Shown here one piece after another: positions 35,232 through 43,335 of a DNA stretch of 64,000 nt. The position numbers and the translations under genes are program-made. This DNA comes from Okibacterium fritillariae. GTDB taxonomy: Bacteria > Actinomycetota > Actinomycetes > Actinomycetales > Microbacteriaceae. How positions within the stretch are numbered: the stretch's first letter is position 1; every line of letters begins with the position of its first letter. Under the pieces are notes generated by a model that did not search any database, was not told the origin of the DNA, and saw nothing but the letters and a program-made list of their open reading frames with translations. The stretch is from contig NZ_FUZP01000001.1 of assembly GCF_900167575.1 (NCBI RefSeq), positions 620,001 to 684,000 on the forward strand. Reading direction: 5' to 3'.

Positions 35232-36074
35232 ATGAGTACACCGGTCGTTCCCCGCCTCACCCTCAACAACGGCGTCACCGTTCCGCAGCTCGGCTTCGGC
35301 GTCTACAAGGTCGATGCGGCCGACACTGAGCGGGTGGTGTCCGAAGCGCTCGAGGCGGGTTACAGGCACATCGACACGGCGTCGGCTTACGGCAACGAGG
35401 CGGCCGTGGGGCGGGCGCTCGCAGCATCCGGTCTGGCGCGTGACGACGTCTTTCTCACCACCAAGCTCTGGAACGACGAACACGACAATGCTCGGGATGC
35501 CGCGCGTCGCAGTCTCGATGCCCTCGCCGTCGAGCGCCTCGACCTCTATCTCATCCACTGGCCGGCCGCCGATCAAGACCTTTATGTCGCGGCCTGGCGG
35601 GCCCTCGAAACCCTCGTCGACGACGGCCTCGTGCGCGCCATCGGTGTGTCGAACTTCCAGCCCGCGCACCTCGAACGCCTGCTCGCCGACACGGATGTCG
35701 CGCCCGCCGTCAATCAGATCGAACTGCACCCCTACCTGCAGCAGCGCGAGTTGCGCGAGCTGCACGCGCGCCACGGAATCGTGACCGGGGCGTGGAGCCC
35801 GCTCGGCCGCGGAAACGTGCTCGCCGACCCCACCATCGCGGCCCTCGCCCGCAAACACGGAGTCTCGCCCGCGCAGGTCATCGTGCGGTGGCACCTGCAG
35901 CTCGGCAACATCGTCATCCCCAAATCGGTGACACCCGAACGCATCCGCTCGAACCTCGACGTGTTCTCGTTCGCGCTCGACGGGCCCGACCTCGCGCGCA
36001 TCGACGCGCTCGGCCTGCACGAGCAGCGTTTCGGGTCGCACCCCGACGAGGTGCGCGCCGACAAGAAGCTGTAG
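35232..36074 (+). CDS. Aldo/keto reductase (2,5-diketo-gluconate reductase-like)
   Basis: 280 residues. AKR5-type signature: LGFGVYKVD, YRHIDTASAYGNEAAVG (catalytic Asp, Tyr), VFLTTKLWNDEH (Lys), DLYLIHWP (His), AIGVSNFQPAHLERLL and VIPKSVTPERIRSNLDVF (NADPH binding). A cytoplasmic NADPH carbonyl reductase. Divergent from the GH3 gene across 181 bp. Confidence 0.93.
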   Translation: MSTPVVPRLTLNNGVTVPQLGFGVYKVDAADTERVVSEALEAGYRHIDTASAYGNEAAVGRALAASGLARDDVFLTTKLWNDEHDNARDAARRSLDALAVERLDLYLIHWPAADQDLYVAAWRALETLVDDGLVRAIGVSNFQPAHLERLLADTDVAPAVNQIELHPYLQQRELRELHARHGIVTGAWSPLGRGNVLADPTIAALARKHGVSPAQVIVRWHLQLGNIVIPKSVTPERIRSNLDVFSFALDGPDLARIDALGLHEQRFGSHPDEVRADKKL

Positions 36075-36237
36075 GAGCGGCGGCGCACCCGTACGCGGCC
36101 GGCATGGCGCCTCCTGCGGGCTCACGCGGCGGTCACGCCCGGGCCTGCCCGACGAAACGGGGGACTGCCGAACGTCGGACCCCCTCGCTACGCTGTCCCC
36201 ACACCCTCATCCGTCGAATCACCCCGTGGAGGACGCT

Positions 36238-37545
36238 ATGAGCGACGACGATGCCGCCCCAAACGCCTCGAGTGCCGTCGTCAGAGACGTGCCGCAACCG
36301 TGGAAGCGCAACGTCACCCTGTTCCTGAGTGGGCAGACGGTGTCGCTCTTCGGCTCGATGATCGTCCAATATGCGGTCATGTGGTGGGTCACCTTCGAGA
36401 CCCGGTCCGGCCTCGCGGTCGCGCTCTATGCCGTGGCCGCCTTCCTGCCGCAGGGCATCGTGTCGATCTTCGGTGGCGTCATCGCTGACCGCATGAATCG
36501 GCGCGTGCTCGTCATGGTGGCCGACGGGTCGATCGCGATCGCCACGCTCGTTCTCGCTGTGCTCATGATGAACGACATCACCGAGCTCTGGGTCATCCTG
36601 TTGGCCGTCGGCGTGCGCTCGGTGGGCGCCGGATTCCAGTCGCCGGCCGTCCAGGCGATGATTCCGCAGATCGTGCCGCCCGAGCAGCTCATGCGCGTCA
36701 ACGGCTTCTTCCAGACCATCCAATCGGCCATGGCCCTGCTGGCCCCCGCGGCGGCCGGGGCGGTTTTCGGCATCTTCGGCATCGTGCCCGTGTTCTTCAT
36801 CGACGTCGTCACGGCCGTCATCGGCATCGGCTTCCTCGCGTTCGTGACCGTTCCGACACTGGCGTCGCTGGCCGACAAGACGTCGAGCTATCGAGAGGAC
36901 CTCTCCGAGGGGTTCCGCTTCATCTGGAACAACCGGGTGGTGCGCTGGCTGCTGGGCGTATTCGCCATCGTGTTCCTGCTGTCGGTCGCGCCGTCGTTCA
37001 TCACACCCCTCATGGTGGCCCGCTCGTTCGGCTCAGAAGTGTGGATGGTGACGGTGCTCGAGCTGGCGTTCAGCATCGGCATGATCATCGGCGGCGTGTT
37101 GGTGGGCACGGTGCTCGCCAAGCGCAGCGCCATGGGCCTCATCCTCTTCGCGTCGTTCGGGTTCGCGGCCTTCACTCTCGCGTTGGGGCTGAGCCCCAAC
37201 CTCTGGGTCTTCTACGCCTTCATGTTCGCGTTCGGGCTGCTCGTGCCGCTCTTCTCGGCGCCGTTCATGACCATCATCCAGGAGACCGTGAAACCCGAGA
37301 TGCACGGCCGGGTGTTCAGCTATGTGGGCATCGTGATGGCGCTGGCCACACCGCTCGGCATGGTGGTCTTCGGCCCGCTGGCAGATGTCATCAGCGTGCA
37401 GTTGCTGCTGATCGTCGCGGGCATCGTCATGATCGTCGTCATGGGTGTGGCCATCGTGCTGCCGTCGGGTCGTGCAGCCATCGCCGCCGCCAAACCAGCG
37501 GGAACCCCGGTCGCCGTCGCCGAGGGTGACTCAGCTCAGCTGTAG
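36238..37545 (+). CDS. MFS transporter
   Basis: 435 residues, starting at the ATG at 36238 with GTGGAGGAC at ideal spacing; the GTG at 36226 belongs to the Shine-Dalgarno region. Twelve predicted spans. FLSGQTVSLFGSMIVQYAVMWWV and GVIADRMNRRVLVMVADGSIA (loop 2-3 motif) match the macrolide/enterobactin exporter-type MFS_3 subfamily. Likely a drug or metabolite exporter. Its last 10 bp overlap the convergent yoeB gene. Confidence 0.9.
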   Translation: MSDDDAAPNASSAVVRDVPQPWKRNVTLFLSGQTVSLFGSMIVQYAVMWWVTFETRSGLAVALYAVAAFLPQGIVSIFGGVIADRMNRRVLVMVADGSIAIATLVLAVLMMNDITELWVILLAVGVRSVGAGFQSPAVQAMIPQIVPPEQLMRVNGFFQTIQSAMALLAPAAAGAVFGIFGIVPVFFIDVVTAVIGIGFLAFVTVPTLASLADKTSSYREDLSEGFRFIWNNRVVRWLLGVFAIVFLLSVAPSFITPLMVARSFGSEVWMVTVLELAFSIGMIIGGVLVGTVLAKRSAMGLILFASFGFAAFTLALGLSPNLWVFYAFMFAFGLLVPLFSAPFMTIIQETVKPEMHGRVFSYVGIVMALATPLGMVVFGPLADVISVQLLLIVAGIVMIVVMGVAIVLPSGRAAIAAAKPAGTPVAVAEGDSAQL

Positions 37546-37793
37546 TGGAACCTGCACTGCGCGATCAGAATTTGATCGTCGGCGAGCCGATAGACCAGTC
37601 GGTGTTCGTCGGTGATGCGACGCGACCAATATCCGTGAAACCCGTGTTTGAGCGCCTCGGGTTTGCCGATGCCTTCGTTACCGTTTCGCTCGATGTCCTT
37701 CAACAGCAGGTTGATGCGTTTGAGCACCCGCCGGTCTTCGGATTGCCAGTGCGTGTAGTCCTCCCACGCATCCATCGAGAACGTGTACTTCAC
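37536..37793 (-). CDS. yoeB: YoeB family mRNA interferase toxin
   Basis: 85 residues from a GTG at 37793 that overlaps the antitoxin stop (GTGA). DAWEDYTHWQSEDRRVLKRINLLLKDIERNGNEGIGKPEALK, HGYWSRRITDEHRLVYR and the terminal CRFHYS are diagnostic of YoeB: Glu, Arg, His and Tyr of the catalytic site are all present. It cleaves mRNA on the ribosome. It is convergent with, and overlaps, the MFS gene. Confidence 0.95.
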   Translation of the reverse strand: MKYTFSMDAWEDYTHWQSEDRRVLKRINLLLKDIERNGNEGIGKPEALKHGFHGYWSRRITDEHRLVYRLADDQILIAQCRFHYS

Positions 37794-38041
37794 TCGTCGA
37801 GCTCGTGGTCGACGCCTTCGCCGCCCTCCAATTGCACGATCGAACGCAGGATGCGGTGCGCGTTTACCGGGTTGCGCAGGAGGTAGGCCATCTCTTTGAG
37901 TGACTCGTAGTCTTCGAGCGCCACGAGCACCACGGGCTCCTTGCCGGCGCGCGTGATGACCACCTCTTCGCGATCGTCGAGGACCGAGTCGAGCGTCGCG
38001 GCGTAATGCGCTCGCGACTGCGAGTACGTCAGTGTCTTCAT
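37790..38041 (-). CDS. yefM: YefM family antitoxin
   Basis: 83 residues from the ATG at 38041 (GGAGG five bases upstream); an in-frame ATG 18 bp earlier is less likely. LTYSQSRAHYAATLDSVLDDREEVVITRAGKEPVVLVALEDYESLKE is the Phd/YefM fold; MAYLLRNPVNAHRI is the typical YefM helix that binds YoeB. It autoregulates with the toxin through the repeat at 38053-38070. Confidence 0.95.
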   Translation of the reverse strand: MKTLTYSQSRAHYAATLDSVLDDREEVVITRAGKEPVVLVALEDYESLKEMAYLLRNPVNAHRILRSIVQLEGGEGVDHELDE

Positions 38042-38052
38042 GAAAACCTCCA

Positions 38053-38070
38053 GGTACAAGAAAGTGTACC
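38053..38070. promoter_or_regulatory. Operator of yefM-yoeB
   Basis: GGTACA-AGAAAG-TGTACC, perfect 6-bp arms, immediately upstream of yefM. Each arm holds GTACA/TGTAC, close to the TGTACA core that I recall for YefM operators. Confidence 0.6.
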
Positions 38071-38093
38071 CGTTCGCTCACTCAGCCGCGCGA

Positions 38094-39539
38094 TCAATAC
38101 GCGGGTTGCACGGCGCTCATCGTTTGAGACGGGCCGTCGTAGCGCCAGATCCCGCTCGTGCCGCGCGCGATGATGAAGCGGTTGTCTTCTGACGAGGAAG
38201 CGCCCGTGCCGCCCGTCATATCGGTCGGCACGGGCACGCGCGCGTTGAGAACCGCGTCGGCGGCCCAGCTCGCGCCGTTGTCGATGCTGCGCCACCATCC
38301 GCCGGTGCCCCACGCGAGAACCGTGAGGCCCGAATATGCGACCATGGTGGCGTTGCCGTCGGGCAGTGGTGCCGCCGTCGTCCAGGTGTTGCCGAAGTAG
38401 TCGCTGACCTTGATGGTCGAGCCGTCGGTGGTCGCATTCCGTCGCCCCGCCGAGTCGGAGTCGATGATCCCCGTGGGCGGGTTGAGGGGCGCGAAGACGT
38501 TCCAGGAGCCGGGGGTCCCCTCGGCCGCCGGGTGCTCGGAATACCACCAGGTCGTGCCGTTCGTCGCCATCACGACGGGCACGATGGTGTTGGAGGTCGC
38601 CATGACGGCGGTGATGCCGGATGCGGGGAGCGCGCGCATCCGCCAATCGCCGCCGTCGTATCGATAGGCGTACTGCGTGCCGTCGAACGCCACACTGAGT
38701 GCGCTCTCGGCGCTGAAGCTCGTCGGGCGGAACGGCGGCGGCGGAAAATCGGTCCACGTCGACGCTCCCGCCGGTCCGAGTCGAGCCCCCTCTTCGCCGT
38801 TGGTGGCGCGGGTGACGTCGAGGGTTCGGGCGATGCGGGTGCCCAGCTTGTCGACGCTGAAGGTGGCGGATGCTTGCGCCGCATCCGATACGAACGACGC
38901 CCGGGTGCCCTGGGCGGAACCGGCGAGCCCGAGCCCGGTAGCCAAGCCGGCGAGTGTGATCACCGTCACGGGAAGGGTGATGGTTCTCGAGACTGATCGA
39001 TCTCGCGAGTAGGTGGTCGGCGTGGCGTGCGGCACGCGCGGTGGCCGGCGGTCGTTGCGCCGCCTGACCGCCCACCAGGTGATCCAACTCCCGGCTATCG
39101 CGCCTCCCGCGAAGACCACGAACGAATGCTGCAGCGCCGTGACCGCGTATCCCCACATCGGCGTCGACCAGATGACCACGTCGACGCGCGAGACGGTCTT
39201 CTCGGTGGCATCGTCGGCGCCGTTGGCGTCGCCGCGGGTGGTGAGCGTCATTCGGCCTTCGCTCCCGCGGCGCAGATCCACCACGCGGTGGGTGGTGCGG
39301 ATGCCCGTGCCGCCGATGGTCGAGACCACGTCGCCGACCGACACCGTGCGGGCCGCCCGGTCTTGCACGAGGGCCAGGGCGCCTGTCGGCATGGCCGGCG
39401 CCATCGACCCGGAACGGAAGACCACCGGCGTCACCCCGGTCACGAGCATGAGGGCGCTGCCGATCAGGCAGATCACGCCCAGGGCCGCGGCCGCGCTCAG
39501 GATGGTTTCGCGCACGATGCGCCAGACGGATGTCGTCAC
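38094..39539 (-). CDS. SipW-type signal peptidase I fused to a TasA-like signal and an Asp-box domain
   Basis: 481 residues. Part 1 (about 1-160) is an S26B (SipW/archaeal-type) signal peptidase: first span 14-38, FRSGSMAPAMPTG with Ser45, RTTHRVVD with His84 instead of Lys, second span 136-157. Part 2: a third hydrophobic span (186-209) followed by ASFVSDAAQASATFSVDKL (214-232), which resembles the start of a mature TasA/camelysin protein. Part 3 (240-481) is extracellular by prediction, with Asp boxes such as SIDNGASW (418-425) and SDYFGNTW (379-386) and repeated Trp-containing blades, so sialidase-like. It lies 102 bp downstream of the TasA-like gene in the same direction. The fusion suggests self-processing; that is inference. 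Confidence 0.85.
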   Translation of the reverse strand: MTTSVWRIVRETILSAAAALGVICLIGSALMLVTGVTPVVFRSGSMAPAMPTGALALVQDRAARTVSVGDVVSTIGGTGIRTTHRVVDLRRGSEGRMTLTTRGDANGADDATEKTVSRVDVVIWSTPMWGYAVTALQHSFVVFAGGAIAGSWITWWAVRRRNDRRPPRVPHATPTTYSRDRSVSRTITLPVTVITLAGLATGLGLAGSAQGTRASFVSDAAQASATFSVDKLGTRIARTLDVTRATNGEEGARLGPAGASTWTDFPPPPFRPTSFSAESALSVAFDGTQYAYRYDGGDWRMRALPASGITAVMATSNTIVPVVMATNGTTWWYSEHPAAEGTPGSWNVFAPLNPPTGIIDSDSAGRRNATTDGSTIKVSDYFGNTWTTAAPLPDGNATMVAYSGLTVLAWGTGGWWRSIDNGASWAADAVLNARVPVPTDMTGGTGASSSEDNRFIIARGTSGIWRYDGPSQTMSAVQPAY

Positions 39540-39641
39540 GCGACGGTCCTCTCTCGTCGAGTCAGGCTGGCGCAGTCACGGCCAGCGATGCCGAGGTGGC
39601 GTGGGGCGGCACCGTGTGATCGTCGGTGCCGCCCCACCTGA

Positions 39642-40232
39642 TCAGACGGCCGCGACCGCCGTGAGCGTGAATGTCGGCGTGACGGTGACGCCACTCAGTG
39701 AATCCGGTGCCGCCGCGGGAAGGACGGCCTGGAAGCACAGGGTCTCGCTCGTGCCGGGCGCCAGTGTGCGCGGTGTCGCGATGGCGAGCGCCGACAAGGA
39801 CCCGGTGCTCGTCACGGGCGTTCCGCCGGCGAACGCGGCGGCGTCGCACGTGCTGCCCGTGATTGCAACGATGCTCGCTTGAAGCCCGGTCGGCCCCTCG
39901 GCGAGTGCCGCCGTTCCCGCTAGGGCGGGTGTCGCCATGGTGTAGGTGAACGGCGAGGTTCCCTTGTTGTTGACCACCAGCGGCGCGTATTTCTCGCTGG
40001 CGGGAACCATGAGGAGCGAATCCCAGGCGGTGAAGGCGTAGGGGGTCGGCTTGCCCTCGTTGGTGCCGTCGAGCGCGATGTCGACCGACCCCGTCGCGAA
40101 CGTCGAGGTGAAGGATGCGGTGTCGGTGAACGCCGCGAGTGTGCCGACGGCGCCGAGCCCGACGACGATGCCGGTCGCGAGCAACGCCCTGGTCTTTCCG
40201 GTCTTGCGTTCATGCAGTGTCGTGATGCTCAT
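39642..40232 (-). CDS. TasA/camelysin-like SipW-dependent secreted protein
   Basis: 196 residues from the ATG at 40232. The N-terminus KTRALLATGIVVGLGAVGTLAAF ends in the SipW-class cleavage context: TLAAFTDTASFTSTFATGSVDIAL closely follows the B. subtilis TasA pattern (WAAFND...TFASGTLDL). The mature protein is beta-rich with a YAPLVVNNKGTSPFTYTM segment and two Cys (STCDA, ETLCF) that could pair. Likely a surface fibre or matrix component cleaved by the neighbouring SipW-type peptidase. Confidence 0.85.
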   Translation of the reverse strand: MSITTLHERKTGKTRALLATGIVVGLGAVGTLAAFTDTASFTSTFATGSVDIALDGTNEGKPTPYAFTAWDSLLMVPASEKYAPLVVNNKGTSPFTYTMATPALAGTAALAEGPTGLQASIVAITGSTCDAAAFAGGTPVTSTGSLSALAIATPRTLAPGTSETLCFQAVLPAAAPDSLSGVTVTPTFTLTAVAAV

Positions 40233-40474
40233 AGCAGTAACCCCCTTCGTGAGCGCGCTCTGCGCTTCTGGCATCATGATATGTCAGAGTACGAACGCAC
40301 GCTAGGGTCAGATTTCGCGGGCTTTTCGGCCGAAGCGTGACCAAGCTGCGAGAAAGCGCCGCACGGGCGTGTCGCATTCGGCACGCGGGCGCGCCGCCGA
40401 ATCGCGGGGGACCGACGCAGAGACGGCGCGCCGGTCGCACCGTCAGCGAGAAACGCCGTCAGCGAGGCACGGAG

Positions 40475-41101
40475 TCAGGGAGCGATGACCGGCGCCCTGG
40501 CATCTTCGAGCCGGGGCTGGGGGTTGAAGCGGCCGACCGCGACATCCGTCGTCGTGCAGGCCACATTCGACCGGACGATGCGCGACACGAGTGCGTCGGC
40601 ATCGCTGCCGTCGAAGACGAACGTCAGCTGGGTGGGTCGAGAGTCTGCGGGGTCCTCGGGCGCGGGGTGGTCTTCGGAGATGTACCAGCCGTCCGCGAGC
40701 GCACACCCCGTGACGACCGTGTTGCCGTCCTCGTCAGTGTCGATGGCCGTCGCATTCCACGGCATCGGGCCGGGTGCGACACGAGGCTCGAAGTTGTCCG
40801 GGTTCTTCAGGGAGTTCGCACGGTCGGCGGACATGGTTCCGATCGCCGGTCCTGTCCACGTGGAGCGCAGGTCGCCGCGGCTGAAGTCGTTCGAGTTCTG
40901 CGCGAGTTTCTGGGCGAGGTCGGCGGCCCGGGCGCGCTCGACCAGGGGGTCCGATTCCAGAGGGCCCGTCGGCTCGTTGGTGTCCCACACGACGGACGGG
41001 TCCGGGCCGACGGTGCGCGGCGTCGTGCACGCGGCCAGGCCGAGACCCAGGGCGCAGGCGACGGCAGCTGCAGCCAGGGACTCCAGCACGCGTTTCGCCA
41101 T
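40475..41101 (-). CDS. Putative lipoprotein
   Basis: 208 residues from the ATG at 41101, with GGAAGGAAA upstream. Signal peptide MAKRVLESLAAAAVACALGLGLAAC with lipobox LAAC; acylated Cys at 25. The mature region is acidic and Pro-rich; WDTNEPTGPLESDP, FSRGDLRSTW and QLTFVFDGSDADALV show no known family. It starts two bases after the stop of a frame-disrupted remnant (41104-41390), so it was probably second in an operon. The 242 bp downstream of its stop hold the TasA-like promoter region. Confidence 0.75.
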   Translation of the reverse strand: MAKRVLESLAAAAVACALGLGLAACTTPRTVGPDPSVVWDTNEPTGPLESDPLVERARAADLAQKLAQNSNDFSRGDLRSTWTGPAIGTMSADRANSLKNPDNFEPRVAPGPMPWNATAIDTDEDGNTVVTGCALADGWYISEDHPAPEDPADSRPTQLTFVFDGSDADALVSRIVRSNVACTTTDVAVGRFNPQPRLEDARAPVIAP

Positions 41102-41103
41102 GC

Positions 41104-41390
41104 TCAATTTCCTTCCGCCCACTGAGCGAATTTATCGCGGAGAGGCTCGTATCGCGTCTCGAGTTCGCTCACGCTCTCGTCGCTCCCCGTCGCCTCCTGG
41201 TAGGCCTCGTCGAGTTGGGGTCAGCGTAGCGAAAAACGTCGCGCTCGGACCATGGATAGCGCTGCCCATGCGTCGTCACCCGAGGGGCGCCCGCAAAGAC
41301 GCCCCGCAGCATGCCCTCACGTTTGCCGGCCCACGGCGTGTCGCCGGTTCGCGCGCGTCGTTGCACCCACAGCGGCGCGGATGCAATCAT
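41104..41390 (-). pseudogene. Frame-disrupted gene upstream of the lipoprotein
   Basis: A 38-codon frame with coding-like composition (41104-41220: LDEAYQEATGSDES, then ETRYEPLRDKFAQWAEGN, stop) has no usable start. It is preceded in another frame by 41224-41390, which reads GVFAGAPRV then GQRYPWSERDVFRYADP. One additional C in the CCCC at about 41217-41220 would join them as RYADPQLDEAYQ. The stop is two bases before the lipoprotein ATG. Either a real frameshift, a sequencing error or a truncated relic; no family recognised. The rest of the 340-bp gap to the LacI start shows nothing else. Confidence 0.45.
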
Positions 41391-41440
41391 GCAGGGGGAG
41401 CCATCATGCGTTCCGGGGATCCAGGCTGGAGTGTGATGGC

Positions 41441-42466
41441 GTGACCATCAGTGTGAAAGAGGTGGCGGCGCTCGCCGGGGTGTCGGTCGGCACCGTGTCG
41501 AACGTTCTCAATCGTCCCGACAAGGTCGCTTCCGACACCGTGGCCCGCGTGCAGGCCGCGATCGACGAGCTCGGGTTCGTGCGCAACGACGCCGCGAGGC
41601 AGCTGCGCGCCGGTCGCAGTCGCTCCATCGGCCTCATCGTGCTCGACGTGGCCAACCCGTTCTTCACCGACCTGGCCCGGGGCGCCGAGGACCGCGCATC
41701 CGAAGACCACCTCGCCGTCCTCCTCGGCAACAGCGACGAGAACACCGAGCGCGAGATCGCCTACCTCGACCTCTTCGAAGAGCAGCGCGTCCACGGCGTC
41801 TTGATCTCACCGCACGGGGATGTCGCGGCGCGACTCGATCGTCTGCGTCAGCGTGGCACGGCCGCCGTCCTGGTCGACCGTGGTTCCGAGGACACCTCGT
41901 TCTCGTCGGTCGCCGTCGATGACGTGGCCGGTGGTGACATCGCGGTCACGCACCTCATCGAAACGGGTCGTCGACGCATCGCCTTCGTGGGCGGGCCCTC
42001 GAGCATCCGGCAGGTGCAAGACCGGCTCGCCGGGGCCGAGAGGGCGGCTGCCCGGCATCCAGAGGCCACTCTCGAGATCTGCGCGACGGACTCGTTGACC
42101 GTGCTGCAAGGCCGGGCGGTCGGGGCACAACTGCGCGAGCGCCCCGCGACCGCGCGCCCTGACGCGGTCTTCGCGGCCAACGACCTGCTCGCCATGGGCG
42201 TCTTGCAGGCGCTCAACATGGGCCCGGCGCGGCTGGTGCCCGAGGACATCGCGCTCATCGGCTATGACGACATCGGGTTCGCGTCGGCCGCGGTCGTGCC
42301 GTTGTCGAGCGTGCGGCAGCCGAGCACGCTCATCGGCTACACCGCGGTGGATCTGCTGCTGCGTGAGGCCGCGGGTGGGCTCGGATTCGAACACGAGCAG
42401 ATCGTGTTCCAGCCGGAACTCGTCGTGCGCGAGTCGACGCGGGCCCGCGACGCCGACGGCGTCTAG
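41441..42466 (+). CDS. LacI family transcriptional regulator
   Basis: 341 residues from the GTG at 41441. HTH: SVKEVAALAGVSVGTVSNVLNRPDKVA with the hinge helix RNDAARQLRAGRS. The periplasmic-binding-like domain follows (IGLIVLDVANPFFTDLARGAED, GVLISPHGD, VFAANDLLAMGVLQAL, IGYDDIGFASAAVVPLSSVRQP). Sugar-responsive repressor. No adjacent sugar operon; it might act in trans on one of the LacI-type sites in this window (rhamnose, GH3). Its stop overlaps the convergent small gene by CTAG. Confidence 0.93.
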   Translation: MTISVKEVAALAGVSVGTVSNVLNRPDKVASDTVARVQAAIDELGFVRNDAARQLRAGRSRSIGLIVLDVANPFFTDLARGAEDRASEDHLAVLLGNSDENTEREIAYLDLFEEQRVHGVLISPHGDVAARLDRLRQRGTAAVLVDRGSEDTSFSSVAVDDVAGGDIAVTHLIETGRRRIAFVGGPSSIRQVQDRLAGAERAAARHPEATLEICATDSLTVLQGRAVGAQLRERPATARPDAVFAANDLLAMGVLQALNMGPARLVPEDIALIGYDDIGFASAAVVPLSSVRQPSTLIGYTAVDLLLREAAGGLGFEHEQIVFQPELVVRESTRARDADGV

Positions 42467-42765
42467 ACGTCCAGGTCGAAATCGATCTGATCGGTCGGCC
42501 AATACGATCCCGAGCCACCCTCATGCGGAGCCTGATCCGACTCGCGGCGAGCATGCTCGTCGGCGGGCAGGTCCTCTTCCTCGATGAAGAGGGTCAGGCC
42601 GGGGGAGACGAGCACGGACAGCGTGTGGTTCGGCCCCGCGGGCACATCGACGAATCCGCCGCCTCGCCTCAAGGCATCCTCGATCGCGTCTTTCAGCGCG
42701 GTGATGTCGCTCGTCACCGGCACAGCGAAACGCTGCTTGTCGATCGTCACGGTGATTCGCTTCAC
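42463..42765 (-). CDS. Hypothetical small protein
   Basis: 100 residues from a GTG at 42765 with GGAAGGAAC upstream. KRITVTIDKQRFAVPVTSDITALKDAIEDALRRGGGFVDV followed by TLSVLVSPGLTLFIEEEDLP looks like a compact alpha/beta domain; the tail is acidic. Short proteins of this pattern occur across Microbacteriaceae, but I know no function. Its stop shares the palindromic CTAG with the convergent LacI gene. Confidence 0.65.
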   Translation of the reverse strand: MKRITVTIDKQRFAVPVTSDITALKDAIEDALRRGGGFVDVPAGPNHTLSVLVSPGLTLFIEEEDLPADEHARRESDQAPHEGGSGSYWPTDQIDFDLDV

Positions 42766-42886
42766 GTGGCGTTCCTTCCCCAATGTGGTCGCGCCTCTCG
42801 GCACGCTTTCGGCCGCGAGGAATCCCACGACCCGGTTCGTGCCACGAATTCTCGCCGTGCGTTCAGCCGTCGTGCGCAGCGTGGGC

Positions 42887-43201
42887 TCAGTGCGCCCCCG
42901 TGTCGCGCGGCATGTTGATCTCGCTCTCGTCGACCTCGACGTCGCCCACGTCGTCGGGTCCGCCGGTGCCCGGGGCCACCTTCACGTCGTCCGTGTCGAT
43001 GTCGACGAGGTTCTCCGACGTGCGTTCTTCCTGCTTGCGGCTCGTCTCGGTTTCGGAGGCCGGGCTGTAGGTGCGGTCCTTGCGAATCTGGTCGTTCTGG
43101 CTCAGATCGTCATCGGTCGTGGGGGTGCGGTGGTCTTCGCTCTGCGTGTGATCCGAGTGCTGGGGGCCGCCGTCGGCCGGGTTCTGGTTGTCGATGCTCA
43201 T
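42887..43201 (-). CDS. Acidic, disordered hypothetical protein
   Basis: 104 residues, rich in Asp, Glu, Ser, Thr, Asn and Gln, with no hydrophobic core (NQNPADGGPQHSDHTQSEDH, DDDLSQNDQIRKDRTYSPASE). Start at the ATG 43201; the longer frame upstream is not supported. Predicted intrinsically disordered, possibly a stress-related hydrophilic protein. No family recognised. Confidence 0.5.
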   Translation of the reverse strand: MSIDNQNPADGGPQHSDHTQSEDHRTPTTDDDLSQNDQIRKDRTYSPASETETSRKQEERTSENLVDIDTDDVKVAPGTGGPDDVGDVEVDESEINMPRDTGAH

Positions 43202-43335
43202 GGGTGGCACGCTACGTCGGGCTCCCGGCATCCGTAACCCCCTTGCGTTGTGGCGGGGGCGCGGAATATCGAGGGCCATGACACGTTTTACCCTGCGGGC
43301 GCCCACGGTTCGGCGCCGACAACTTGGAGGAACGC

